Shown: positions 31,948 through 40,788 of the stretch, piece after piece
How the letters are laid out: each line of letters begins with the position of its first letter
Numbering within the stretch: position 1 is the stretch's first letter
Made by a program: the position numbers and the translations under genes
Notes under the pieces: generated by a model
The model's database searches: none
What the model saw: the letters and a program-made list of their open reading frames with translations, nothing else
Told to the model about the DNA's origin: nothing
Source of the DNA: Stenotrophomonas sp. SAM-B
GTDB lineage: Bacteria > Pseudomonadota > Gammaproteobacteria > Xanthomonadales > Xanthomonadaceae
DNA: 64,000 nt
Assembly (NCBI RefSeq): GCF_013387485.1
Contig: NZ_JABBXB010000001.1
Coordinates: 904,649-968,648, forward strand
Direction: 5' to 3'

Positions 31948-32322
31948 TCAGGTGCGCGTGGGCATCCGCGCAACGGTGCGCAGCGAGCGCAACAGGCACA
32001 CCGCCGAGACCAGGCAGGTCGCGATTACCGTCATCGACAACGGCAGGTGGAAGGCGCGGTGGCCGAATACGGCGAAGCCGAGGTGAATGAGGAACGTCGC
32101 GATGCCCAGCCCCGCGCAGACCATCGCAAAGCCACGCGCCCTGCTGGTCTGCAGCAGCACGTGGCGGTAGCCGAGCAGCACCAGGCCGACGGCCAGCAGG
32201 TTGAAGACCAGGAAGCCCTGCACGCCACCGGGCAGCAGGAACATCTCCCACTCACGCCAGAAGGCGGCGTCGATCTGGTGGAGGATCAAGGCAAGCAGGG
32301 TGGCGAAGTAGCTTCTTTCCAT
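31948..32322 (-). CDS. small four-helix membrane protein (DUF6713-like)
   Basis: 124 residues with about four hydrophobic segments and motifs LILHQIDAAFWREWEMF and VQGFLVFNLL. The HQIDAAFWREWEMF block is characteristic of a family of small integral membrane proteins of unknown function, I believe DUF6713. The ATG at 32322 is taken as the start. It follows the S41-like gene on the same strand. Confidence 0.75.
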   Translation of the reverse strand: MERSYFATLLALILHQIDAAFWREWEMFLLPGGVQGFLVFNLLAVGLVLLGYRHVLLQTSRARGFAMVCAGLGIATFLIHLGFAVFGHRAFHLPLSMTVIATCLVSAVCLLRSLRTVARMPTRT

Positions 32323-32420
32323 GGGACAGGCGTTGCCGAAGGCCGCGAATCTGCAGCGTGCACAGTGTAGCGGCGCTCATCGTGTGCCTGCCTATGCGCC
32401 CGCTTCGCCGCGGTCCGGGC

Positions 32421-33896
32421 TCAATGCAGCGCGCTGTCGGCGATGAGCGTATCGACCAGGCGCTGCGCACGGGCCCGTGCGCCTTCGCCACGACGCGGCG
32501 CGACCGGCAGGTCCGGACGGATGCCGGCCACCTCGTCACTGCCATCGGCGCGCAGGCGCACGCAGTTCGGAACGCGCAGGCGCAGATGCGAATGGGGTAG
32601 TTCAGGCATCGCCTGCGCACTCATGAAGCCGCAGCCGTACCCTCCGCTGTGTGTCCCGACGATGCGGGCGATGTGGTTGTCCTGCATCCGCGCTGCGAAC
32701 ATCTCGGCGGAGGACGCCGTCTTCGCATTGGTGAGTACATATACCGGGCCTTTCCAGGCGCTCCAGTGCTCGCGTACATCCTGTGACCAATCGAGGCGGT
32801 GCGCGATGAGGAAGTCATCGAGGGTGTCCACGGCCGGGTTCGGCAACGGGCCGCCGGAGGTACCTGCAGGCACGAGGCGCCGGCATGTTGGGCCGTTCCA
32901 GTCGTGCTGCACCTGCCAGGCCCAGGACAGATCGCAGGCCGGCAGTGTCGCAGCCTGCCGCGACGCCTGGAATGCCCGCCGCTCTGTAGTGAGCAGCCTG
33001 CGCGCTGCGGCGTTGGGGCGGTGATTGCGCAGTGCGTCGTCGAGCCGCTCGTATTGTTCGTCCAGATAGGGCTTGCCGGCCGGGGACTGGCTGACCTGGA
33101 GCACGGCCGAGGCAACCGGCTGCGGGGTGAACAGCCGCGCCAGCGTATCGCCACTGTCGTCGCCCCCCGGGTTGTCGCCGACATCCACCAGCACGGCGTC
33201 CACGCCGTCCTGTTGGAAACGCCGCAGGCTTGCAGCGATCACCGCGACCCAGCCCCGGGCCAGGGTGCCGCGCATGTCGTCGGTGGAGTCCGCATGCCGC
33301 AGTTGCGGCCACAGTGCGTGGCAGAGACCCGGATAGCGCAGGGCGTCGAACTCATGCAGGCGCAGCAGCCCGATCGTGTGCCCATCCGGCAGCGAGAGAA
33401 TGCCGGCCCGCAGCACAGGATCGGCGTCCTCGTTGAGTGGATGGTAGCCGGCCAGCGTTTCCAGCGGCAGGCTGAAATCGTGCCGGCCTTCATCGGCCAC
33501 GCCGAGCGCGGCACACCCTGCGCTCGCGCCCAGCGTGCGCGGCTCCACCGCAGTGGGCGAGGCCGTGTCGGACGCTTGTTCAAGCGGGTCGAGCAGGCTG
33601 AGGTGACCATCCTGGAACCCGGCCAGGAAAGTGCGCAGGGCTTGGCGCGCCTGCGTATCCGTACCTGCTTCAGCCAGCGCACGCCTCGCCGCGACATCCA
33701 GTGCGGGAAGATCCACACCGCTTTGTGGCGAGGCGGCCCATGCCAGATGCGCGTAGTCCTGCTCCAAGGCGCGCTTGAGCGCCACATGGTCGGCCTGCCA
33801 GGCGCTGCGATCGAATGCCGGCGCGGCAATGGATGCCTCCGGCGCGGCGACGCCCAGCATCGCGAGCATGAATACAGTGCCACTCATCCCTGCCAT
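32421..33896 (-). CDS. S41 family peptidase-like secreted protein
   Basis: 491 residues from the ATG at 33896, preceded by AGGAGG. The signal peptide is cleaved near ASIAAPA. The C-terminal half shows the tail-specific protease core: DAVLVDVGDNPGGDD, then YVLTNAKTASSAEMFAARM, with the catalytic Ser about residue 396, then GTHSGGYG. S41 proteases cleave C-terminal tails in the periplasm, yet no PDZ domain is obvious, and the Lys needed for a Ser/Lys dyad cannot be placed confidently. It could be a peptidase with an unusual N-domain. Confidence 0.82.
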   Translation of the reverse strand: MAGMSGTVFMLAMLGVAAPEASIAAPAFDRSAWQADHVALKRALEQDYAHLAWAASPQSGVDLPALDVAARRALAEAGTDTQARQALRTFLAGFQDGHLSLLDPLEQASDTASPTAVEPRTLGASAGCAALGVADEGRHDFSLPLETLAGYHPLNEDADPVLRAGILSLPDGHTIGLLRLHEFDALRYPGLCHALWPQLRHADSTDDMRGTLARGWVAVIAASLRRFQQDGVDAVLVDVGDNPGGDDSGDTLARLFTPQPVASAVLQVSQSPAGKPYLDEQYERLDDALRNHRPNAAARRLLTTERRAFQASRQAATLPACDLSWAWQVQHDWNGPTCRRLVPAGTSGGPLPNPAVDTLDDFLIAHRLDWSQDVREHWSAWKGPVYVLTNAKTASSAEMFAARMQDNHIARIVGTHSGGYGCGFMSAQAMPELPHSHLRLRVPNCVRLRADGSDEVAGIRPDLPVAPRRGEGARARAQRLVDTLIADSALH

Positions 33897-34095
33897 ACAG
33901 CCTCCTTGCGACCCGGCGCAGTGCCGCACGGGGCAAGGGTGACGGGATCGTGTGTGCGATCGACTCGGGTCGATCGTAGCCAATGCGCGTGTTCCCCGGA
34001 AGTCCCGGTGTCGCATCACGCCACCGTCCCCACGACGGGCGCACGATCAGGTCATACCCGGCCACAGTGGGTCCCCGATCCCACGGAGCGGTGTG

Positions 34096-34566
34096 ATGAG
34101 TACCGTCCAATCCGGCCACGCGATACGCGAACTCAACCAGATCATCGGCATCGCGCGCGATGGCCACGACATCTACGCCAGAGCCGTCGCCGACGACGGG
34201 ACGCAGGATCCGCAGTTGAACGCGCTGATGATGCGGATGGCCGCAGCGAAAATGCAGGTCATCGATGGGGTCACGCGGCTGGTGCGCGACGCCGGTGGCC
34301 ATCCCGCACGCCGCGGTACCTTGGCTGGCAGCCTCCGTGGCGGCTTCGGCAGGTTGGGTACCGTACTCGGGGATGCGGGCATCCAGTACGCCAGCGAGAG
34401 CCAGGCAGCTGAAGCGCGTCTGGTGAGGGCACTCGAAGTGGCCGCGCGCGATGGCGCACTGACGGCACATGCGCGACGAACGCTCAACGGCATGCTGCTG
34501 GAGACGCGGCTCGGTTGGGACGACATGCGCCAAGAGGTAGATGACCTGCGGGGCCGGGATGCATAG
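34096..34566 (+). CDS. PA2169-family four-helix-bundle protein (DUF2383)
   Basis: 156 residues, all helical, from the ATG at 34096. AIRELNQIIGIARDGHDIYARAV at the start is the family's signature, and helices with YASESQAAEARLVRALEV follow. The fold is ferritin-like and members are associated with stress or stationary phase. Metal binding is not established here. Confidence 0.82.
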   Translation: MSTVQSGHAIRELNQIIGIARDGHDIYARAVADDGTQDPQLNALMMRMAAAKMQVIDGVTRLVRDAGGHPARRGTLAGSLRGGFGRLGTVLGDAGIQYASESQAAEARLVRALEVAARDGALTAHARRTLNGMLLETRLGWDDMRQEVDDLRGRDA

Positions 34567-34651
34567 TCACCCACACCGTCACCCACACCTTCAAGGAAGC
34601 ACGCGCATGCGCAGCGTCGCGAATCAACCGCGTCGCGAATGAGCTTCGTAG

Positions 34652-34702
34652 TGAAGGATGCGAGAGATTGAAGGACGCGAGATGTTGAAGGGTGCGGGAT
34701 GG
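34652..34702. repeat. three 17-bp tandem repeats
   Basis: Three consecutive imperfect copies of TGAAGGRYGCGRGAKRK exactly 17 bp each, in the gap between two stress-type small genes. No coding sense is seen. Confidence 0.7.
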
Positions 34703-34775
34703 CGCCGAGTGCGCCCGGTCGCCGCCCACATGTGAGGGCTGCGCGGATGCGCAGCCCCACCATGCGGCAGAGGGA

Positions 34776-34940
34776 TTACTTCTGCTGCGGCTTGCTGCCT
34801 GCGTCAGGGGCGTTCTTGGTGTCCTGTTCCTGCTTCTGCTGCTTGGCCTGCGCGTCCTTGCGATCCTGTTCGGATTGCGGGCCTTTCTGCGCTGCAGCGG
34901 CATTCTTGACGTTGTTTTCGTTGTTCTGCATGTTGGACAT
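34776..34940 (-). CDS. 54-residue charged, Gln/Asn/Lys-rich small protein
   Basis: 54 codons from ATG (34940) to TAA, with GGAG seven bases before the start. The product is hydrophilic, almost free of aromatic and aliphatic residues, starts MSNMQNNENN and ends KPQQK. It resembles small intrinsically disordered stress proteins. Low complexity plus a good ribosome site make it likely real. Its function is unknown. Confidence 0.65.
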   Translation of the reverse strand: MSNMQNNENNVKNAAAAQKGPQSEQDRKDAQAKQQKQEQDTKNAPDAGSKPQQK

Positions 34941-35102
34941 GGTGTGACTCCAAGGCGACGTGATGTCGCAACCCCAGCGTGGACCTGGCGCTGTTACGCG
35001 GGGGTCGCACTGGGATGAGCATCGGGTCAGGGTCGTCTCATGTCGAAATGGAACACCACACGGAGGCAGTTGCTGAGGGCGTTCCGGGTCTACATCAGGG
35101 CT

Positions 35103-35564
35103 CTACCTTGGACGTGTCTGGAAATGCTCTCCCTTCCTGTACTCATATCCCGTCAGGCTCCATCCGCCTCCGTGACCCGTGCGAGGCTGAACCCACCTGT
35201 AGGTCCAGGACTGGAACGTGCCATCGGGAAGCGTGTTTTCGACCTTGTACTCCTCTCCCGGGATGCCTCTCTCCGGGAGCCTGCCGGGCGGCTGGGGCGT
35301 GCTGGAGAGGGTGTTAGACAGCCCATCAGCGAACAGTTGCATTCTCTCGGTGGTGACCGTTCCCCGCCCCATGGGAGCGTGGTCCGGAGAGACCGTCGCA
35401 ATCCAGTCGAGTAGCTCCGCGGCGTGTGCGTCCTCACTGGCGTATGTCCGCGTCGAGACAACGACTGTAGACAGGTGGGGCGACGATCCGGCGGCCGACG
35501 CCGTCGATGATGTCCCTGTTGAAGAGAGCAGGGCGATCAGTAAAGTGACAAGTGCGGATTTCAT
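35103..35564 (-). CDS. secreted hypothetical protein
   Basis: 153 residues from the ATG at 35564, with a signal peptide (MKSALVTLLIALLSS, cleaved near ASAA). The mature domain has TVVVSTRTYASEDAHAAELL and ends with an aromatic-rich GGGWSLTGYEYRKGEHF. I recognise no family. The GC content is a little below that of its neighbours. Confidence 0.7.
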   Translation of the reverse strand: MKSALVTLLIALLSSTGTSSTASAAGSSPHLSTVVVSTRTYASEDAHAAELLDWIATVSPDHAPMGRGTVTTERMQLFADGLSNTLSSTPQPPGRLPERGIPGEEYKVENTLPDGTFQSWTYRWVQPRTGHGGGWSLTGYEYRKGEHFQTRPR

Positions 35565-35827
35565 GTGCGTTCCCGTTTTTAATGTCCAAGGCTGGCGACT
35601 TGGATGATTCCGCAGAACATCGTCGATGTTCATCAGGGAATGCCGTCGTCTTCGGGTGTGAAATCCACATTTTCGTATACCACCAGCGTGGGCCGGATCC
35701 AGCGTGCGGAGGTGACGCTGATCGACAGGCCGCTACGTTGCCGCGATGAGTGCACGGTGTGCGGTCGGGAACGTATGTCAGCGCACGTCGTTGACCGAGA
35801 GGCGGTGTCTGATCGCCGCTGGCCGTA

Positions 35828-36676
35828 TCAGGATCGGCAGAGTGTGCCGCAACGGTCGCTGCTGAACCCGGCAATGGCCTGCTGCAGGCGCGGAACGTCG
35901 CTTGGGTCCACCTGTTCCAGCGCGTCCTTCAACGCGTCACGCACTGGCTGCCGTTGCTCAAGCTGCAGCATCTGCGCGTAAGGCGCCGCCGTTTCCGCCA
36001 GCGCGCGGACCAGGGTCCGCTTCAGCGTGCTGCCCGCCGGCTGGGCACGCATCACCTCCAGCATCTCCAGATACTGGCGTTGCGCATTGCGGCGAAGGGT
36101 GTCGGTGCCGCCCGGTCCCAGACCGGCGAGCTCTTCGGGCGTTGCAACGGTCAGCCACGTATCCACCAGTGGCTGCATCCGTGCACCGCACTGCAGCAGG
36201 TACGGCAGCAGCAGGCCCAGCTGTGCCTGGAAGCGCTCGGCGTTGCGGTTGCCTTGGCGGGCCTGCTCGCCGGAATGGAGGAGCACGGCTGCTGGCATCG
36301 CACCCATGCCGAACTGCATCAACCGGGTGGACAGCGTTACGCCGTACTGGCACGCGTTGGTCAGCAGACCCAGGTCCGCCGTCGCGTAGTCCGGCGCCAG
36401 GACGTCGGTCTTGTTGGTCACCGCCGCCAGCAGCTGCATGGCGCGTGGGCTGTCGAGCTGCTCCGGTGCGTTGTCGGCGTCGGCTTGCTGCAGCAGTTGC
36501 AGGTAGTCGCGCGTGGCTTCGTACTGCGCCATGAACTGCGGCGGTATGTCATCGGCACGTGCGGGTGAGGCGACCAGCAACATCACGAGGAGGGCCGCGC
36601 CCAGCGGTGTCTGTGCAGACGCACGCGCCGGCCATGCCAGTCGTCGCGTGAGAGAAGAAAACGGGCTGCCACTCAT
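35828..36676 (-). CDS. secreted helical hypothetical protein
   Basis: 282 residues from the ATG at 36676; an ATG nine bases upstream is possible but lies too close to AAGGA. A basic start is followed by a hydrophobic segment and a likely signal cleavage at SPARA-DD. The mature part is Leu/Ala/Gln-rich and helical, with Cys residues in TNACQYGV, LLQCGARM and DRCGTLC. No family is recognised. Confidence 0.65.
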   Translation of the reverse strand: MSGSPFSSLTRRLAWPARASAQTPLGAALLVMLLVASPARADDIPPQFMAQYEATRDYLQLLQQADADNAPEQLDSPRAMQLLAAVTNKTDVLAPDYATADLGLLTNACQYGVTLSTRLMQFGMGAMPAAVLLHSGEQARQGNRNAERFQAQLGLLLPYLLQCGARMQPLVDTWLTVATPEELAGLGPGGTDTLRRNAQRQYLEMLEVMRAQPAGSTLKRTLVRALAETAAPYAQMLQLEQRQPVRDALKDALEQVDPSDVPRLQQAIAGFSSDRCGTLCRS

Positions 36677-36915
36677 CCGGGGCATGGTCCTTGGATCGAT
36701 TCGGGCATGGAGCGTAGGTGACTCGGGGCAGGGCGGCAACCCGGTGCGCAACATGCGTTGCCCGGGCATCCTGTGGGTGCCCGGCATTCGGTTGTCCTCG
36801 AATGACGGTGAACAGAGATGCAGGCGTGGGCCGTGAGCGGTCTGCCTGTGCACACCGCAGAACCGGTTACGGGGGCACAATAGCCAGTCATTCGTTGATT
36901 GTTGTTGGAGGTGCC

Positions 36916-37596
36916 ATGAACCGTTTCGTCCTGCTGGGTGTGGGGGCGCTTGCGCTCGCGGCCTGTTCCAAGCCGGCGCCGTCCGATACCGCGACGCCGG
37001 CAGAGCCTGCCGCGCCGGCCACGTCGGCCGCCGCTGCCAGCGCGCCCACCGCACCCGCCAGCCCGACCCTGCAGCCGCCGTCGTTCGATTGTGCCAAGGC
37101 GCAGTCCGAGGCCGAGCAGCAGGTGTGTGGCGACGCACGCCTGGCGGCGCTGGACCGCCAGCTGGCCGCGCTCTACAAGCGCGTGCAGACCAGCCCGGAT
37201 GAGCTGGACATCGCGGCCGAGCAGCGTGGCTGGATCAAAGGCCGCGATGCCTGTTCGCGTGCGGTGGATCCGCACCGTTGCCTGGTGGAGTCCTACCAGA
37301 CGCGTCTGGTCGAGCTGACCATCAACGGCGGCGGCATCCAGGTGCCGGCCAAGGTCGAGTACCTTTGCGATGACAACAGCAAGCCGGTGACCGCGGTGTT
37401 CTACAACGACATCGATCCCACTGCGGCCGTGATCAGCTGGGGCAATGACCAGGCCATCGTGTTCCCGGTGCCGGTCACCCGCGAGGAAAACAACGGCGGT
37501 CGCTGGGGACGCGAAGGCGTGGACCTGCGGACCCACAACGACCAGACCACGCTGGAGTTCTACGGCACCACGCTGCAGTGCCAGGTCGCCAGGTAA
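36916..37596 (+). CDS. lysozyme-inhibitor lipoprotein, LprI-type plus MliC domains
   Basis: 226 residues, lipobox ALAAC (Cys17), then an Ala/Pro linker. Residues about 57-130 match the LprI N-terminal domain (FDCAKAQSEAEQQVCGDARLAALD), with cysteines 59, 71, 113 and 122. Residues 140-225 match MliC/PliC, the c-type lysozyme inhibitor fold, with Cys151 and Cys222 (VEYLCDD ... TTLEFYGTTLQC). The protein should protect peptidoglycan from host lysozyme at the cell surface. TTGGAGG precedes the ATG. Confidence 0.88.
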   Translation: MNRFVLLGVGALALAACSKPAPSDTATPAEPAAPATSAAAASAPTAPASPTLQPPSFDCAKAQSEAEQQVCGDARLAALDRQLAALYKRVQTSPDELDIAAEQRGWIKGRDACSRAVDPHRCLVESYQTRLVELTINGGGIQVPAKVEYLCDDNSKPVTAVFYNDIDPTAAVISWGNDQAIVFPVPVTREENNGGRWGREGVDLRTHNDQTTLEFYGTTLQCQVAR

Positions 37597-37617
37597 GGGC
37601 AGGCGCCGCCGCGTTGC

Positions 37618-38283
37618 TCAGCGCACGCGGCGGTAGCGCACCTCGTTCTGCCGGTCGCCCACTTCGGTGGTGACGAAGCCGTCGCGGCTCTGGCTGATGT
37701 CGAACACGCTGCTGCCGACGTTGAGCTGGCCGCCATTGACCCAGCCGTTCAACGACTGCCCACGCGTCTGTGCGCTCATGCGGCCGTCGCTGTCGATGCG
37801 CATGCGGATGTCGGCGTTGAAGGTCGGGTTGTAGCCCTCGAACTCGCCGACCATCCAGTCGGGCACATAGGACGTGTGGCGGGCGCCCTGGTAGTTTTCG
37901 TCGTCGTAGCGCGCGTCATCCTTGTTGGCGTTGTGGGCCAACGCGCCGAGAATCGCCGCGCCGATCAACACGCCGGCGGCGACCTTGGCGTCGTGGTTGT
38001 CATCGTCATGGCGGTCATCGCGATCGCTGCCGCCATGCACCCGGAACGAGGCGCGGCAGCCATCGTCGACCCAGACCTCGCGGCGGTCGTAGTCCCAGGT
38101 ACGGCCCTGGCGGCAGTCCGCACCGGACAGTTTGCGGTCCAGGGTGACGTAGCCCGCGCGGGGCAGGGTGCAGGACTGATAACGGTTGTCGCGGCTCTCG
38201 CAGGTGACGAAGTCGTCCGCGCGCGCGTCTTCCAACGGCAGCATCAACAGCAGGGGCGTGGCCAGCAGCATACGGAAGAGCAT
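37618..38283 (-). CDS. secreted single-DUF3011 protein with C-terminal domain
   Basis: 221 residues from the ATG at 38283 with a signal peptide (cleaved near DARA-DD). One DUF3011 repeat covers about 25-70 (CESRDNRYQSC, GADCRQGRTWDYD, WVDDGCRASF). A His/Asp-rich stretch follows, then a hydrophobic Gly/Ala segment (VAAGVLIGAAILGALA) and a C-terminal domain with SYVPDWMVGEFEGYN. The function is unknown. It is related in part to 12882-13838. Confidence 0.82.
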   Translation of the reverse strand: MLFRMLLATPLLLMLPLEDARADDFVTCESRDNRYQSCTLPRAGYVTLDRKLSGADCRQGRTWDYDRREVWVDDGCRASFRVHGGSDRDDRHDDDNHDAKVAAGVLIGAAILGALAHNANKDDARYDDENYQGARHTSYVPDWMVGEFEGYNPTFNADIRMRIDSDGRMSAQTRGQSLNGWVNGGQLNVGSSVFDISQSRDGFVTTEVGDRQNEVRYRRVR

Positions 38284-38413
38284 GTCGTCGATTCCGGAAG
38301 GGAAAAGGAGCGCGTCGCATCGTATGGGGAGCGGGAAACCCCCGTTCCCTGGCACCGACGATGGGCACGCGCACATGAAATCCGGATGAAGGTCGCCCCG
38401 CAGGCGGGTCCCC

Positions 38414-38812
38414 TCAGGCGCAGGCCGCCAACGGGTGCTGGAAACAGGCACGGATCGCGTCGAGCAGTTCGCTCATGGTGTAGGGCTTGGGCAGGAAATG
38501 CATGCCCGGGCCGAGCTGCGGCACCACGACGGAGGGCTCCAGGCCCGAGGTGACCAGCACCGGCAGCCCGGGCTGTTCCTGCTTGACCCGATGCGCCGCC
38601 TCGATGCCGCTCACTTCGCCCAGGCAGACATCGGTGAACACCAGGTCGAAGCGCTCGCCGGCCTGCAGCAGGCCGAGCGCGGCTTCGGCGGAACTGACCG
38701 CAACGACTTCGCAGGCCTGGCTTTCCAGCGCCATGCGGCTCAGTTCGCGGGTGTCTTCGGTGTCTTCGATCAACAGCACGCGCGGTTCGGGATGGTGCTT
38801 GGACAACAACAT
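38414..38812 (-). CDS. single-domain response regulator
   Basis: 132 residues, one CheY-like receiver and no output domain. Acidic pocket LLIEDTEDT, phospho-acceptor Asp61 in VFTDVCLG and Lys109 in FLPKPY are intact. No kinase gene is adjacent. Confidence 0.9.
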   Translation of the reverse strand: MLLSKHHPEPRVLLIEDTEDTRELSRMALESQACEVVAVSSAEAALGLLQAGERFDLVFTDVCLGEVSGIEAAHRVKQEQPGLPVLVTSGLEPSVVVPQLGPGMHFLPKPYTMSELLDAIRACFQHPLAACA

Positions 38813-38936
38813 GGAGCGTGGTTCCTGCTTACCCCCGGAGAGGGGCGCGCAAGTATCGCGGGCCGCCGGTGAGGAGACCGTCGACGGCGGCCCACTGCCG
38901 GGTGAATCGACGCTGGCGTCGTACCGCCCGTGGCGC

Positions 38937-39701
38937 TCAGGCAACGGCCGCCGGACGCCGGCGCGGGCGGTGCCAGGCCCACACCAGCCCGACCGCCAAC
39001 CCCGCTGCCGACAGGCGCAGCACCGTCGCCGGCCAGCCGACCGCAGTGGCCTCGCTGATCACGAATACGTTCCAGGCCAGGTTGAGCGAGACATGCAGGG
39101 CCAGCCCGCTCCACAGCGTGTAGTCGTCCAGGGTGTTGAGCCAGGCGAATACCAGCCCGCCGATGCCGGTGATGGCGAACACCTGCAGCGCCATGCCCCC
39201 GCCGCCGCCGAACGACCACCAGTGGATCGCACCGAAGATCACCGCCTGCACCAGCGCGGCGGCCAGCCACGGCCAGCGCTGCTGGCGATGGGCGAAGATG
39301 AAGCCGAAGCCACGGAAGATGATTTCCTCGGCGAACGGGAACAGCACGCCGAGCATCAGCAGTGCGAGGACATCCTGGGTGGGATTCACCCCGCCCAGCC
39401 ACCACAGGCCGAGCCAGCAGGGCAGCGTGGCCAGCAGCGCCAGGCCCGGCCCCTGCCAGCCATTCCAGCGCAACCCGAGCAGTGCGTGCAGGCGTTGCCC
39501 GGGGCGCAGCAGCAGCGCAGCGACGGCCAGCACCAGCAGCACGCCCAGGCCGTTGTCGAGGATGGCGCCGCCATAGGGGATCGGCAGCTTCGGAATCGGC
39601 GTGCCCAGCCACGCGGCGAGGTCGCGCAGATTGATCGACACGGCCAAGGTCAGCACCACCACGCAGGCGGCCAGCCAGGTCGGCAGGCGAAGGGTCGGCA
39701 T
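38937..39701 (-). CDS. CPBP-family intramembrane protease
   Basis: 254 residues from the ATG at 39701, with GGAG seven bases upstream. Multiple membrane helices; the motifs EEIIFRGFG (EExxxR) and a later His in FGAIHWW match the CAAX/CPBP Abi domain. Roles range from peptide modification to immunity; substrate unknown. Confidence 0.85.
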   Translation of the reverse strand: MPTLRLPTWLAACVVVLTLAVSINLRDLAAWLGTPIPKLPIPYGGAILDNGLGVLLVLAVAALLLRPGQRLHALLGLRWNGWQGPGLALLATLPCWLGLWWLGGVNPTQDVLALLMLGVLFPFAEEIIFRGFGFIFAHRQQRWPWLAAALVQAVIFGAIHWWSFGGGGGMALQVFAITGIGGLVFAWLNTLDDYTLWSGLALHVSLNLAWNVFVISEATAVGWPATVLRLSAAGLAVGLVWAWHRPRRRPAAVA

Positions 39702-39854
39702 GGGACGCTCCATATCCAGGGACGGCGTGGATTGTTCGTGATTCCCTCGCCAGCAGCATGGGGCATAGGTCGGGGGGCCATCGGTCATGGCCGCGTTGCA
39801 CCACGGTCAGGTATGACCGGCTAGAGTGCGGCTTTGCCCCTTGGATTACCGCCC

Positions 39855-40157
39855 ATGCAATGCCCCGTATGCAAAACCCAAGCGCTGCAGATGTCCGAGC
39901 GCCAGGGCATCGAGATCGACTACTGCCCGCAGTGCCGTGGCGTGTGGCTGGACCGTGGCGAACTGGACAAGATCATCGAGCGCTCCGCCGGTGCCGCCGC
40001 GCCTGCATCCGCCCCGGCACGCGCTGCCGCACCGCCGCCGCCGGCTGCGGTGCAGCACCGTGATACCCGCCACCTGGGCCAACAGCCGTACGGCGATCAG
40101 CACGGCTACCGCAAGAAGAAGAAAGAGAGCTTCCTGTCGGACCTGTTCGACTTCTGA
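39855..40157 (+). CDS. TFIIB-type zinc-finger protein
   Basis: 100 residues from the ATG at 39855. A four-Cys zinc ribbon at the start (CPVC and CPQC, residues 3-27) with GVWLDRGELDKIIE, typical of the zf-TFIIB bacterial family. A Pro/Ala linker, a basic cluster RKKKKE and an aromatic end follow. The function is not established. Confidence 0.85.
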   Translation: MQCPVCKTQALQMSERQGIEIDYCPQCRGVWLDRGELDKIIERSAGAAAPASAPARAAAPPPPAAVQHRDTRHLGQQPYGDQHGYRKKKKESFLSDLFDF

Positions 40158-40175
40158 TGCACGCCTGCGCTGCGC

Positions 40176-40688
40176 TCAGGCGCGGCGCAGGATGAACTCC
40201 CGGTCGACGCTGTCGCCGACCGGGAAATCGTATTCGCCCACCTTGCTGCAGCCATAGCGCGCATAGAAGCGTTGCGCACCCAGGTTCTCGGACCACACGC
40301 CGACCCACAGCGTGCGCCGCTGCGGTTGATCGAGCCAGGCCAGGAACGCGTCCATCAGGCGCGCACCGTGGCCGCCACTCTGGTGGCTGGCAAGCAGGTA
40401 GAGGCGTTTGAGCTCGATATCGCCCTCGCTGGCCTCGGCATGTGGCAGCCCGTTCGGCCCCGCCGCGAGATAGCCCACCGCGCGGCCGCCATCCTCCAGC
40501 AGCCATGCTGCGTTGCGCGGATCGGCCAGTTCGCGGCGTTGCGGTTCGACCGCGTAGTGACTGTCCAGAAATTCGCGCAGATCCTGCGGCGGGTAGGAAT
40601 CGCCGAAGGTTTCGGTATAGGTGGCGATGGCGATCGCCGAGAGCGTATCGGCATCGGCAAGGGAGGCGCGGCGGAGGGTCAACGTCAT
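40176..40688 (-). CDS. GNAT family N-acetyltransferase
   Basis: 170 residues. It starts LTLRRASLADADTLSA, has acetyl-CoA loop SGGHGARLMDA and ends FYARYGCSKVGEYDFPVG. It is strikingly similar to the product at 15973-16506, including GLPHAE, ELKRLYLL and LWVGVWSENLGAQRFYARYG. The substrate is unknown. Confidence 0.87.
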   Translation of the reverse strand: MTLTLRRASLADADTLSAIAIATYTETFGDSYPPQDLREFLDSHYAVEPQRRELADPRNAAWLLEDGGRAVGYLAAGPNGLPHAEASEGDIELKRLYLLASHQSGGHGARLMDAFLAWLDQPQRRTLWVGVWSENLGAQRFYARYGCSKVGEYDFPVGDSVDREFILRRA

Positions 40689-40743
40689 GGCGCAAGGCAG
40701 GCAGATCGGGCCGGCAGCTTACGCCATCGCTCCAACCGGCAGG

Positions 40744-40773
40744 GGGTCCGGGTACCTGGGGCACCCGGAACCT
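40744..40773 (-). terminator. possible terminator hairpin after copB
   Basis: GGTCCGGGT and ACCCGGAACC pair with one mismatch about 15 bases past the copB stop. No strong U-tract is present. Confidence 0.4.
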
Positions 40774-40788
40774 GTCACGGCCGCGGGA

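Noticed and set aside
31783..32370. Open frame starting with a hydrophobic segment
   Set aside because: After ~40 residues it becomes Arg/Gly-rich and runs antisense through the DUF6713-like gene; no ribosome site or homologue recognised.
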